Shown here: piece by piece, positions 22,796-32,791 of the stretch
Layout of the letters: the number at the start of each line of letters is the position of its first letter
Numbering within the stretch: the first letter of the stretch is position 1
Origin: Girardinichthys multiradiatus
Lineage: Eukaryota; Chordata; Actinopteri; Cyprinodontiformes; Goodeidae
Length of the DNA: 64,000 nucleotides
Assembly: GCF_021462225.1 (NCBI RefSeq)
Contig: NC_061800.1
Coordinates: forward strand, 18,398,749-18,462,748
Reading direction: 5' to 3'
Translations under genes and position numbers: made by a program
The notes under the pieces: generated by a model
Told to the model about the DNA's origin: nothing
The model's input: only the letters and a program-made list of their open reading frames with translations
The model's database searches: none

Positions 22796-25133
22796 ATATC
22801 ACTACTCAAAGTTGTCCGAGCTACTGCACCCTGTTGGCGGTCAGACGTCTTGGAGTTCTTCCGGTCCTTGGTCCCCAGAAGCGATCGCACACTCTATCTA
22901 ATACTGACTCTGAAATGAACGACTCTCAAACAGTTCCTAATTTTCTGCTCCTTTAATCTAAATTAGGCAGAGGAATGATTACAGAGATCAGCGCTGAGAC
23001 TCCCGTCTTGGACCGTCGCAGTCTGTTAGAGGATGACGGAGAGCCCTGATAGAAGGTCACATGAAGTTTTATATCTGGTACTCCAATGCGATGGATGTGC
23101 TCTCCCTCAGTGGCAGTGGTTATCAGAAGACTATGTGTCACCATTGTGGTGTCTTTCTGGTAGGTTGTGTAGTAGCGGGTGTCCATCCTTGATCTAAGTG
23201 TGCTGTGGCTTTCTAATCAAACCAGTTATACCAGCTGCTCCACTATCAAACCCAGTGCCCCAACCTCAGGTCGTTCATGACAATCCTTGGGCCATTTCTC
23301 CTTGTAATGTGTGTCAATGAGCATTCTTATCCTATTCTAACGAAAGGGAAACATTAGAACTTGTATTTTATATTACTATGCTATAAATGGGAAAAACAGC
23401 TATGAGTCATATTAATAAAGGTTATTCCTAACAACCCCCCTGATGAGGTGTCATTTAAAGGCACCTCACTAATTTAGATCAGTTAACCCCCTAGGCACTG
23501 GGTAGATCTTGGACCACCCGCAACTGGGTACCCACCCCCCGAAACATTCAACCCTGTATGTATGTGTTAAACCTATATGTGACAAGGGAATCTCCTTCCA
23601 GCTGTCACGTGGTCCCCCCCCCCCCCCCCCCAAGGAGGAATGCCATCTCTCCGGTAGACCGCCGGTTGTGTCTAAGCAACAGTTGATACACCTAGTGGAG
23701 ACAAGTCTAACCCCATCAAACCTGTATGTGTATGATTTAGAGAAAAGAGAGAAAGGACAACAGTCTGAAGCACAGCAGAAAATCCTGTCTAACATCATGT
23801 GAATCAGTTAATGTAGACCCTAAGTGTGGATTGTCTTCGTACATCTTCACTCCCCCTCTGAGCGACATCCATCCCCAAACGTCCTTTGGCAGGTTCAGCC
23901 ACCTAAAAAGGTTAGTCTTAAAATGGAATATAGAATCATATGTTCATACCGGGCAGCTTGCGCCTAAATGTAGGTAATTATCAACTGCTATTATTATCAT
24001 TAAAGCAGGCCACATAGTGGCTTAATCAACATCTTAGTCAAAAATATTTCATCATGATCAAGAACAATGTACCGGTTTAGCACAATTAGAAACCTTTTTA
24101 CTTTAAAGCAGCCTCCATTTATTACCTAACACATGTCCTAAAAATCAACCTATGGAGAGGTGAACACATAACCAAAAATAACCTGCAAGGTCCTATTTAT
24201 ACTTTCATTCATGACATGTGCTTAACTTACTAATTTCACTTAATCAATCTGCCATTCACTTATCTGATACATCATTCATACCATTAAATCAAATATTCTG
24301 ATTCCTTTAATATCATCATTATTCATTAAGCTATGAGTAATATTAATAAAGGTTATTCCTAACAACGTGAAACATTAAAATAAATGAACTTTAAATTGAT
24401 ATTTGTATTCATTAAGCTGCAACTGTTTTATCTCATGTGAAACGGAAGAAGACTGTGTTACACAGATTACTTGTCAGATTGACTTAAAAACTATCGGAAC
24501 AGAACTGCTGGACACAGCCAGGATAAGCATGTTTCCGCCAAAGCTGCCACTTTCAATATGGCGGCGACATTGACGTATAATGCTGCCTCTACTCAGCGCG
24601 TCCTCACGGCCGGTGCATAAACTGTAGCGCCCCCGTCTTGCGGGGGATGGGTTTGAGTCACCCAAACAAATGCCATCAAATCAACTAAGTATCTAAGTTC
24701 TTTTTAGGTAAAATAATAAACGTGACTTATTAAACTTTACAATTAATGAATAAATTTAGACATAAAATTGTTGCACGGCAACAAATGAGCAACGCCCAAC
24801 ATTCTGGAACGATCCACTATAAGGTTCATAAATAGGGTGGAAAACAAAAGATCTTCGATTTTATAGAACTAGTACCAAAGGGATAACCACTAAAATACAA
24901 AACTATTAAAATTAAAATAAATCCGAAGTGGATATTGTTTGTAAAAAGTCATACAAATCCCTAAATGATGTGTCCCTTGTTAGTTAAAGCAAGTGATCCA
25001 CCCCCGTGAGTCGCCTCCAGGCCAGTGTGCCCCGATTAGACACACGGAAGCGAATCCCAGCTGTCAAACAGATCTTAGTAAATCACACCCAGCTCGCCGT
25101 TAGCAGCAACATATTCATCAAACTTCACTTAAA
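22796..25133. other. uchl3 upstream region; unidentified repeats
   Basis: No gene was recognised. The region contains a 37-bp direct repeat (23399-23435 and 24330-24366), an 18-C run at 23614-23631, and a GC-rich block at 24535-24650. That block has an ATATGGCGGCGAC YY1-like site and the short inverted repeat CGCCCCCGTCTTGCGGGGG. Open frames at 23186-22953 (minus) and 23509-23802 (plus) match nothing I know. The uchl3 promoter must lie in the right part. Confidence 0.4.
23399..24366 (+). repeat. 37-bp direct repeat pair, about 0.93 kb apart
   Basis: GCTATGAGTCATATTAATAA plus 17 further bases at 23399-23435 recurs at 24330-24366 with one mismatch (C/A) and the same orientation. Such a pair could be the ends of a degraded LTR element, a duplicated segment, or pieces of one repeat family. 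I found no primer-binding site or polypurine tract that decides this. Confidence 0.6.
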
Positions 25134-27638
25134 ATGGATTCTCCACGCTGGCTGCCTCTGGAGTCCAACCCAGAAGTATGTACCGTCGGCTTTTTTCCTC
25201 ACCTACCTGCAACCTTTTATTCAAGTCATTCATTGTGAAGCATGTGAGCACTAGCTACTGCGCTGGCTAGCTGCTAGAACAAAAGCTGCACCAGGTTTGG
25301 GGGGCTTTGCTAATAAACAATGCTTCGTTAACGTTTTATATTTCTCTCTTTTTTGTATTATTTTAGGTCATGACCAAGGTAAGTTGTTTTTGACTCTTTT
25401 TAACGATAGTCGTGAGAATAAAGAGCTGCAAACGGTGTTCAGCTGTGGAAGGCCCACGCTACAATGATGCTACAATCACAGTATTGTTGTCATGAAACAA
25501 TAAAATCACATTAATGTAGCTAATCACAGATAATCAGGTAACTGAAGTGGAGAAATGGTGCCCAGCCATAGGAAAACATGTTCAAATGAAATAAACTGCT
25601 ACTGTCGATACTTTAATCAGTATTTGTATGAGAAATTGTTCTGACAATAGTAAGTTCTGGCCAGAAATAAGTCATGTTGTTGGAACTAGGTTCTGTATTT
25701 CCAGCCAGATAATGTCAGCATATCTTATTGTGCATGCTAGTTTACTCTGTCTCTATATAGTTTGTCAGCTGTTTGGGTATGAAGCCATCCTGGCAGTTTG
25801 GGGATGTCTATGGGTTGGATCCAGAGCTTCTCAGCATGGTACCAAGACCTGTGTGTGCAGTGCTGCTCCTCTTCCCTGTAACAGAGAAGGTATTTACTAT
25901 TTATCCAGTAAAGAAACGCACAGAACAACCATTTCAATATGTGCTTTTGGACTTTAGGTGTTTATAGCTTACATGCCATCAGAAATGTTGATCAATTATT
26001 TCTCTCACCCAGTATGAGGCGTTTAAGCAAGAAGAGGAGGAGAGACTCAAAGGCCAAGGCCAGGGGGTCTCCCCTGATGTCTACTTTATCAAGCAAACTA
26101 TTGGGAATGCCTGTGGAACGATCGGATTAATTCACGCTGTGGCGAACAACCAGTCTCATCTGCAGTTTGGTGAGTGTTGACTACGTATTCGTAAAAGCAA
26201 GCCATTCACCTGGACCTGTTCAAATTTTGTTGCATTAAAACCAAAAACATTAGTGTATTTAATGTATTTTGATTTCAATGTTAGTGTGGAAAAATATTTA
26301 TATCCTATCACAAAGTCTAAAAGTTTTCCTTCCTTCCCTCTTACTCTTTTCTTTTTTCTTTATCCTTCCTTGTTTCCTTTCTTTCTTCCTTGCATACTTG
26401 TGTTTCTATTCCTTTGGAATCCTCTTTCTTTCCTCCTCAAGTCCTGACTGCCTTCCTTGTGTCCTTTTTTCCTTCCCCTATCCCTCCATTATGTCCTTCC
26501 TTTGTTCTTTCTGCCCTTACCTCTATCCACCTTCCTTCCTTGTCTCACTCCAACTCTTGATCTTTCTTTCTTTGTCTCTTTCTTTCTTTGAAAAAATATG
26601 TCTTTGTTTTTTCGTGGTCAACTTTGGTATCTTTTTTCTTTTTTTACATTGAACTTGAAGATTGAGAACTCTGGAAAAGTCTGAAATGTTTAGGAACCCT
26701 GACAATAGTAATGGGTAGTACAGTTTAGATCTGATTTTATTTTTAAAAGTGAGGAGGACTGTGTAGTTAATAGTCTATTTTTTTTTTTCTTCACAGAGCC
26801 AAATTCCCCCCTTAAGAAGTTTCTTGAACAAACAACAAAAATGACCCCAGAAGAAAGGGCCGCATTTCTGGAGAAAGACGAGGTAAGACGATGCCGACGA
26901 GAGCATTGACATTCATTTTGGCAACAAAATAATAATAATAAAAAAAAACTGTAGCAGCTGGAGAGACCAGAATAAAGGACAAAAGTTCAAATGACCGAGA
27001 CTTTACTTTTTCCCCCCAGAGTATACGTGTCACACATGAATCCAGCGCACAGGAGGGACAAACTGAGGTTTGGGAGAACTTCTTTCTAATCTTTCTTGTT
27101 ACATCAGATTCATTTGTATTGAATTTGACCTGCATATATGCAAGTTAAACCTAACTAAGTTGTTTCTCGTCTGGCACAGGCCCCGAGTTTAGATGAAAAA
27201 GTCAATCTGCATTTTATAGCATTTGTGAATGTCGGAGGACAGTTGTATGAACTCGGTGAGTTAACCCTGTTTTCTCTGCATAACTGAGAATATAGGAAAA
27301 TAACTCCCTGCCAAAACATGCATGTATCTACAGTCACTGTGAGGTTTAAAACAATAGTTTCTTTCCATACATAGATGGACGGAAGCCTTTCCCTGTTGTC
27401 CATGGAAAAACTACAGAGGATACGTTCCTTGAGGTGAGATTTAGTTAAACAGAAATATTAAACCCGTCTATTACATGGGGAGTTCGCTTCTGGTTGGTGT
27501 TTTTCCATGATATCGGAGAGTGAGAGTTTCCTTGAATTTGTGTTCCAGGACGCCGTAGAAGTTTGTAAGATTTTCATGGCTCGTGACCCTCAGGAGGTCC
27601 GTTTTACCATCATCGCTCTGTCCAAGGATTCATTCTGA
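25134..27638 (+). CDS. uchl3: Ubiquitin carboxyl-terminal hydrolase isozyme L3 (9 exons, 232 aa)
   Basis: The exons are 25134-25175, 25367-25378, 25761-25889, 26013-26169, 26797-26882, 27020-27067, 27180-27255, 27375-27433 and 27549-27638. All introns are GT..AG and the phases agree through a TGA stop. Peptidase family C12 hydrolyses small adducts from the C-terminus of ubiquitin (and NEDD8) in the cytosol. The sequence starts [14 protein letters not shown], then shows [14 protein letters not shown]. The active site is complete: Q89 and C95 ([13 protein letters not shown]), H169 (NLHFIAF) and D184 (YELDGRKPFP), at the same numbers as human UCHL3. The crossover loop is encoded by the 48-nt exon ([14 protein letters not shown]). 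Length is 232 against 230 in human. Exon 2 is a 12-nt microexon (VMTK). The 27067 donor (GTTTGG) is weak. Confidence 0.97.
26325..26645 (+). repeat. Pyrimidine-rich tract in uchl3 intron 4
   Basis: About 320 bases are almost pure C/T on the plus strand, built from degenerate TTCC/TTTC units. Mirror-symmetric homopyrimidine DNA of this kind can form triplex (H-DNA). It ends about 150 bp before the exon 5 acceptor. No coding role is proposed. Confidence 0.75.
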
Positions 27639-28094
27639 AAGCCCCCAGAAAGCAAAGAAAACATTACTGCCAAATATTCTGAAGTGCTGAATATGTTCTA
27701 AAACACAATTGTTTTGTTACAGCAAGTAAATATAACCTAAAAGGAATGCCAGGGACATGAGTTCAATGACAGAAATTCGCACCACTGCCTTGGAAAATGA
27801 TTTGCTTACTCTGTCTGTTTCAGGCTCATTTAAAGAGAAATTTCAACTTCATTTAATCCACTGTTAATTTATTTAATTTTGTTTTGGGTTTATTTTTGAC
27901 CATAACGTCAAGCACATGGTGAGGGCGAGCTGTGGAAACACATTTTAAAATGTTTGAATTTCATTCTCTTGAACATTTAATGATGCTGAGCTGCTTCAAA
28001 GAAGACGACCGTCGGAGGATGATAAACATCTGGGCTGTACATGCAGGTGGAAGGTGCCTACACTTTTGTATTATTAGACAATAAATCAAATAAA
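27639..28094 (+). terminator. uchl3 3' UTR with two poly(A) signals
   Basis: After the TGA stop, non-coding sequence runs to two canonical AATAAA hexamers at 28080-28085 and 28089-28094. This gives a 3' UTR of about 0.46 kb. No other poly(A) hexamer of comparable quality precedes them near the stop. Confidence 0.7.
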
Positions 28095-28539
28095 GGGCAA
28101 GTTTAATAGGTGCTTTTTGTGTGCTGGTTTATCCATGAACTGCATCTTTATTCTTCTTGTCTTGGGTTTATGTTCCAGTTTGTATGTAGTTGCAACTAAA
28201 ATGAACCCCCACTTTAAATTAACTTTAATGGCAAAACTCAATGATCAAGTGGTTGTAATATATTACAAAATAACGTTAAACAGTTGGAAAAAGAAATATT
28301 ACAAGGACTTTCGTTCAAACTCGACACTAATTCCTGTTTTTAGTTAGTAATGCAGTCACAAAATGATAAAACTCTCACATCTTTAAATCAGGGTGTGGTC
28401 TCAGGCATACCTGCTGCAGCCGATCAAGGCTTCAGTAGTTGCATCAGGAGTGCTTGAGGGAGAACCTCAGCTACCTGGACAGTTAAGCACATTTCTAACA
28501 CGCACTGAAACCTTAAGTCGAGAGAATTGTCCGAATGTT
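28095..28539. other. uchl3-lmo7 intergenic, start
   Basis: Sequence downstream of the uchl3 poly(A) signals. It contains GTAGTTGCAACTAAA near 28186, which recurs as TTAGTTGCAACTAAG near 29166 on the far side of a Tc1 fossil. No gene was recognised. Confidence 0.4.
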
Positions 28540-29075
28540 TAGGGACGGGATTGTTGCCTGAAGCATGGTGGTGGTTCTGTGATGATCTGGGGCTGCTTTG
28601 GGTTCTGTTTCACTGGAAGTCTGCAGCATACGGAGAGCAGGAATAATTCAATAAAGTATGCGGAAATCCTGGGAGAACATATCAGGAAGCCGAAGCTTGA
28701 GCATCACTGGACCTTCAAACAGCATATTTTGCTTTTTATCTTGGCCAGGACATCCCTTTTCAAAGAAATTAATATTCTCAATAGATTTTTTTTTTTCTGG
28801 AAAAAAAGAATTTTCATAAAAAAAAACATTTCTCAGTCCACCAAGACTTGGTTTCAGACGTTATCCTGGAAGACACTAGTGACTATCCTAATCTTCTAAT
28901 TTAAACCCCATTGAAATTCTTTGCTAGGATTTGAAAACTGGCTGCAGCACCAAACCCAAGACAAAATTAATCAACCAGATGCCTTTAGACCTCGAGGAGT
29001 GGTAAGATTTCTTGGGAACACTGCCAGGAGTTGATGTTTGGAGCAGGATGACACAAGAGTGAACCAAGTGCTAAA
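28540..29075 (+). mobile_element. Degraded Tc1-like transposase fossil
   Basis: GGTGGTGGTTCTGTGATGAT followed by CTGGGGCTGCTTTGG is the conserved HGGGSVMIWGCFG block. Further right are remnants of the HTSKRT/QDND region and of the E region (TTAAACCCCATTGAAATTCT, from NPIE). Several stops and a T-rich insertion break it. Terminal repeats were not located with confidence. Confidence 0.65.
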
Positions 29076-29787
29076 GATGCCTAAAATACATTGAATCAGT
29101 TTGGCTTCATAGTAGTGGTTCAAAGTGATGTTTTGTAGTGAATTTGGAAGAAAAAAAAATCACTTTTAGTTGCAACTAAGTGTTGATAGTCAGGCTTTGT
29201 CACCACAGAGAAATCACCAATCTGGCCATGGCTGTTCAATTTTAGTGAAGTGGGGATCAGATCTCCCTTCTCGATTGGGTTGCAGTCAGTGACTAGTTTA
29301 ATAAGGGTCAAATTAACCTAATTCTGTTTTTAATGTCACTTTTCATTTTATGAGAAAAATATTCAAAGAAAAGTGTGATTTAGCTCAAGGTGGTATAATG
29401 TCCCACCTACAAACACGTTCATAGTTTTTCATAAAACCGGTGCAGTCTGAAAAACATTATTTTGCAGATGTTTTTCTAGTAATTTGGTTTAGATTGTAGA
29501 TTATATTATGGTGGTCAGAAGCGTAATAACTCATTGTAAAGAGCTTTTGCAACCTTAAATGTTTTCCAGAAAAAAAATATATATATACGGTATATTTTTT
29601 TTGTTTGGTTTGTCAGCAAAAAGAAACATTCATCTTACGTGATTTCAGTATAATATAATCGTCATATAAGCACAGGTGAGGCTGTGAAAACATCCAGCTA
29701 AGATTCATTTTTATAGCAGCCAGGCTGCTTTAAAAGAAGGGTCACATTATTTGAAACTTTGTTTTTGGTAAATATGAGTTTTCTACA

Positions 29788-30515
29788 CTACTCAAAAAAA
29801 TAAAAGGAACACTTAAACAACAATATAACTCCAAGTAAATTAAACTTCTGTGAAATCAAACTGTCCACTTAGGAAGCAACACTGATTGACAATCAATTTC
29901 ACATGATGTTGTCCAAATGGAAAAGACAACCGGGGGAAATTCAGGATGGCACATCAATGTGAGCTGTGGCAAGAAGGTTTGCTGTGTCAGTCAGCGTAGT
30001 GTCCAGAGCCTGGAGGCGCTACCAGGAGACAGGCCAGTACACTAGGAGATGTGGAGGAGGCCTTAGGAGGACAACAACCCAGCTGCAGGACCACTACCTT
30101 TGTGCAAGGAGGAACAGGAGGAGCACTGCCAGAGCCCTGAAAAATGACCTCCAGCAGGCCACAAATGTGCATGTGTCTGCACAAACGGTTAGAAACCGAC
30201 TCCATGAGGATGGTATGAGGGCCCGACGTCCACAAATGGGGGTTGTGCTCACAACCCAACACCGTGCAGGACGCTTGGCATTTACCATAGAACACCAGGG
30301 TTGGCAAATTCACCACTGGCGCCCTGTGCTCTTCACAGATGAAAGCAGGTTCACACTGAGCACATGTGACAGACGTGACAGAGTCTGGAGACACCGTGGA
30401 GAGCGATCTGCTGCCTGCAACATCCTTCAGCATGACCGGTTTGGCAGTGGGTCAGTAATGGTGTGGGGTGGCATTTCTTTGGAGGACCACATGGCCCTCC
30501 ATGTGCTCGCTTCAG
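29788..30515 (+). mobile_element. Truncated Tc1-like element (ACTCAAAAAAATAAA terminus)
   Basis: The left terminus ACTCAAAAAAATAAAAGGAA and the following AACTGTCCACTTAGGAAGC match a well-known fish Tc1 family. The segment between about 29940 and 29942 joins the 5' terminus directly to coding sequence, so the usual leader is deleted. The frame from about 29966 encodes the helix-turn-helix part ([17 protein letters not shown]) and runs to FTDESRF, with the first catalytic D, and [10 protein letters not shown]. It then stops matching near 30515. The second D, the E and the right terminus are missing, so this copy is dead. Confidence 0.82.
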
Positions 30516-30639
30516 GATGTTCCAGAGTGTCCAGCAAGCACCAGGATCATCTCCTGAGGAGTGTGCTGGTGAATCCACCAGTGCAGAGTTTGCTCAGTGT
30601 TGACAGCAGGTTGGTGTGAATAGGTTTGTACAAACCATG

Positions 30640-31130
30640 GGGTGCAGACCTTTGGAGAATGGAACTGTGACAAGAACACCTGCAAAGATGGCATTTCTGT
30701 CCAAGGAAAAACATTAAGGCCAGACTGAAATTCTGCAGGATGTGAAATGGTGCAGTTGTTATTCTTGGATGAATCTTGCTTCAGATTGTTTGATTAATCT
30801 AAAAGGTAAATATATGAGCGCTACAAGGAGATACGTCATACTAAAAGTAGAACAGCCTGACATGATTTATGTCTGGGGTTGCTTCTCATCCAGTGGAGGT
30901 GGCCTAGTCAAAGCTCTGCTCATTAACACAGCCGTAAAGAAAAGAGTAATATCAAAATGCCTTCCAGGAGTAAACTTTACCAACAAAATGGGCCCAGCTT
31001 GGTTGAGATGCATAAACGTTCGAGACTGATTAAACACAATGTGAAAAGGCAGTGGTGATAATTGTCTCCCAGATCATAATATGGGAGCTGTGGATCCTCC
31101 TACATCCTAACCCTACTGAAAGCCAGTATC
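30640..31130 (+). mobile_element. Degraded Tc1-like transposase fossil
   Basis: The segment near 30855-30910 reads as a degraded VWGCFSSSGGG core (open frame 30742-31029). Near 31085-31120 is a decayed counterpart of the NLL/NPTE region (CATCCTAACCCTACTGAAAG). Frames are broken and the ends not defined. It follows directly after another truncated Tc1 copy, so this may be a nested or composite insertion. Confidence 0.5.
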
Positions 31131-31379
31131 TAAAAAAAAAAAAGACGGGCAAAATGTTAGCAACTATCCGTCTCAAATCACGATGTGTAATATTTAACAA
31201 CAGCCAAATAAAAGATTAGGTCTCATGGTGAACGATATTTCACCTGAAAGAGTGTATGAACCCAGATTTCTGGCAGTGATAATCATTAGTTAAGTTGGAA
31301 ACCTCATAGATACAATGTAAAAAGTAAAATGTCCCAAACGAATGAACTTTTACATAAAAACTGAAGACAGGACAAAACT

Positions 31380-31760
31380 CTATATGCTATACTGGTTCCT
31401 AACAGTCCCATACATGACTTACTGTGTGGAGGTATGGGAGTAAAACATATAAAAGCAACGCTCATCCAGTTTATATGCTATAGAAGAAAACTGTAGGAAT
31501 TATAAATGGTTTACATTATAAAGGTCCGGCAAGTAATATATTTATTAAACCGAAAGCCTTAAAATCTGATCAATTTTTAGAACTCAATACACCGATAATA
31601 TAGAAAGTATATACAATAATAATTTTCCCTAAATGCATTCAGAAGGTATTTGACATGGAAAAAAAACACTGTATGAACTTATAAAAATTTGAAAAAAAAG
31701 GTGTGGATACTTTTGGAATTATGTCTCTAGTTTGGTAACTAAATTATCTTTCTGCTTCTA
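31380..31760 (+). mobile_element. LINE reverse-transcriptase C-terminal fossil
   Basis: The plus-strand frame at about 31380-31440 reads LYWFLTVPYMTYCVEVW. This is the PY(L/M)TYC.EVWG motif at the end of the reverse transcriptase of several non-LTR retrotransposons. Downstream remnants are compatible with the following KSKALKF..L region. Many stops are present, and the clade was not determined. Confidence 0.5.
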
Positions 31761-32791
31761 ATGTCTGATCTCTAATTTATGTAATTTTTTCTTTTTTAAT
31801 TAATGTCTGTGCATTCAGCAAACGTTAACCTCAGTCCAAAAGTAAAATCAGTCAAACCAATTTTCAGAAACTTGAGTTTAATCAAGAGTGGATTTCACTT
31901 AAACATGCAGAACCTGTTTGACAACATGAAGTAGACTAGAAGATCTGAAAAGAAAAGCAACACATCTCTAAATAAATTCAAGAGAAAATGAGAAGCAAAC
32001 ACATCACTGTTTATATATTATGACTATATAAATGTTTAATTGTTTTCCTGCAATTTTCCGTTTGCTCCACTCAGTGGCGCTGTAATAAAGCCCTTTGTTC
32101 TCAATGTAAAGTTTTGATCACCGTCCGAGTTTTTACAGGTGTTTTTACAAACTTTTCGATGTTTTCTGTGAGGTCTAACAGTCCACAGACCTCAGTTTTC
32201 TTTTCAAACTATTTTACACATGTAGTCCAATTGTGTTACTTCTCCTTCCTCGGTTAGGTGTAAAACCAAACTACCCTGCATCTGACCTTGTTTCGTGTGT
32301 TTTATGTTTAAACGCGGATGGTCTTCCTGAAGGGGAGATCATCGGGAAATCGTGCTTCGTGTTTACCTGGAAGCCAGAGTGGGACGGTAGATCCTCCCCG
32401 GACCTCGCCTCTGCGCTGCCCCCACCAACCCCTTCCCTGCTGCAGGTCTGCAGCTCCAGGAGCCCTAAACTCTGCTTGTAGATGAACCTGAGCTCAGGCT
32501 GAATTTGCAGACTCGGATGCTTTGAAGAAACTTAGCCGGCTTCAGGTGTGTCGGATGAAAGGACAGGTAAAGCAGCTGCAGCAGCAGGGTGATGCAGGCG
32601 GAATGTACTAACCTGTTCCACCTTGCATCCACCCTGCTGCAAAAGAACAATAGGAGACTTTTTTTTTTTTTTTTTTTTTTGCTGAATAAGAGGTGTGATC
32701 ACAAAGGTTACCTGTTCTCTGCCAGTTCAGGGGAAGACTTTTGAAGGCGATCGTTGCGCTTGCATCTTGTAACCTGGAGTCATATGTTTTA
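31761..32791. promoter_or_regulatory. lmo7 5' flank
   Basis: This lies upstream of the first lmo7 coding exon. It is moderately GC-rich at 32270-32480 and has a run of 22 T at 32659-32680. An 82-codon open frame at 32233-32481 has no recognisable product. The region probably holds the promoter and 5' UTR of this lmo7 transcript, but no specific element was assigned. Confidence 0.35.

Noticed and set aside
23509..23802. 97-codon open frame with a run of prolines
   Set aside because: The prolines come from the 18-C homopolymer, and the rest has no recognisable domain, splice signal or homologue.
24585..24660. tRNA-like gene suggested by GGGTTTGAGTCAC (B-box-like)
   Set aside because: No matching A box at the right distance and no cloverleaf. 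The short GC inverted repeat nearby does not fit a tRNA arm set.
26253..26652. Long open frames rich in Ser, Phe and Leu
   Set aside because: They are a by-product of the pyrimidine tract in uchl3 intron 4, which lies between two confirmed exons.
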